Of a DNA stretch of 64,000 nucleotides, positions 63,452 through 64,000 are shown piece after piece. This stretch comes from Taeniopygia guttata. Taxonomy: Eukaryota > Chordata > Aves > Passeriformes > Estrildidae. The DNA lies in NCBI RefSeq assembly GCF_048771995.1, contig NC_133064.1, forward strand, positions 31,661,001-31,725,000. Reading direction: 5' to 3'. Both the position numbers and the translations under genes were made by a program. Each line of letters starts with the position of its first letter. Positions within the stretch are counted from its first letter, which is position 1. Under the pieces are notes generated by a model. It worked only from the letters and a program-made list of their open reading frames with translations, did no database searches and was not told the DNA's origin.

Positions 63452-64000
63452 TGTTACAGTGAGCTCATGGGCATTCTGTTTCCCCTTCCCCGGGACCCTG
63501 TGACTCTGATCAAGATAACCCTGGATCCCTCCTTTCTGCCCCAACGGGGTTGGCGGAGAGCCAGGGAAGCCCACCCTCTACAAAGTCTATATAGACCCCT
63601 GACATTTCCTGTTCGTCCTCTTTTGCCCCGCTCTCCCCCAAGGACATCACAGAATAAAGAGAGCTGAACCAACTTATCTCGGGGTAAGAGCCTCTTTTGG
63701 AAATCTTTGCCATCTCCTGTTATTCCTCCCCTCACAGCCTTAGATCTCTGAGCTAGCCTGATTATTCAGGGGGCTGTGTGAGGGGGGGAACCACAGCTGG
63801 CGCCTAACGTGTGCTGCCGATAAGCCCACGCTGAAGCTGGAGTCCCTATTTCAGTGGATCTCAATAGCTTTTGGGACAGTTAACTGCCCTATTACTCTAG
63901 CTGCCTTTAAAGGCTTTGAGTGACAGGGAAAAGTCAGGGACCTTGCCTGAGTACCCCAGGCGAGCCGGCTGGAGACGGACCCCAGACAAGTTTACAGACG
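63452..64000 (+). mobile_element. P10: 5' LTR, tRNA-Lys primer site and leader (continues past window)
   Basis: CTATATAGACC near 63583 and AATAAAGAG near 63654 mark promoter and polyadenylation signals. The LTR end GGGGGAACCACA (to 63795) is followed by TGGCGCCTAACGTGTGCT (63798-63815), close to the tRNA-Lys(1,2) primer site, as in betaretroviruses and ERVK. The rest is leader sequence; GAGACGGACCCC near the end has no ORF yet. The LTR start is approximate. Confidence 0.7.

Overview
All positions are read by eye from the sequence; no search was run. The window looks like repeat-saturated avian (probably songbird) chromatin. I find no host protein-coding gene. Almost every base that can be explained is endogenous retrovirus (ERV), solo LTR or a chicken-repeat-1 (CR1) LINE. 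A CR1 element with bird-type reverse transcriptase, gammaretrovirus-like proviruses and this ERV density suggest a bird W chromosome or a pericentromeric/ERV-rich autosomal block; that placement is inference.

I name the proviruses P1 to P10. P1 (+, 851-21558) is an old gammaretrovirus-like copy cut by six direct insertions: four solo LTRs, a CR1 LINE that carries its own solo LTR, and the complete provirus P2. P2 (+, 11669-20937) is the youngest element: 593-bp LTRs differing at 3 sites, a 5-bp target duplication, a tRNA-His primer site, open gag, an in-frame UAG to pol, an accessory cysteine-rich ORF between pol and env, and an env broken only at a run of eight G. P3 (+, remnants between 21880 and 38525) is cut by LTR-J, which is itself cut by P4 (-, 22852-35312, target duplication CCAC). 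P4 in turn holds copies of LTR-A, LTR-D, LTR-F, LTR-J and two other LTRs. P5 and P6 (38530-43488) are LTR-gag fragments in tandem. P7 (+, 44227-51290) has pol, the accessory ORF and env. P8 (-, 51737-59085, target duplication TGGC) has both LTRs but lost nearly all env, which fuses integrase in frame to the env tail. P9 (59.2-61.2 kb) is a betaretrovirus-like dUTPase/protease remnant. P10 (63452-end) is the 5' end of an element with a tRNA-Lys primer site.

Two main ERV lineages are mixed. Lineage I (P1, P2, P7) carries the accessory cysteine-rich ORF between pol and env. Lineage II (P3-P6, P8) has a different gag/pol, 4-bp target duplications where measurable, and a CX9CC-type transmembrane env in P4. 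Several LTR families recur, which gives a relative insertion order. The most interesting item is the accessory ORF: eight cysteines with identical spacing in P2 and P7 and a decayed counterpart in P1.
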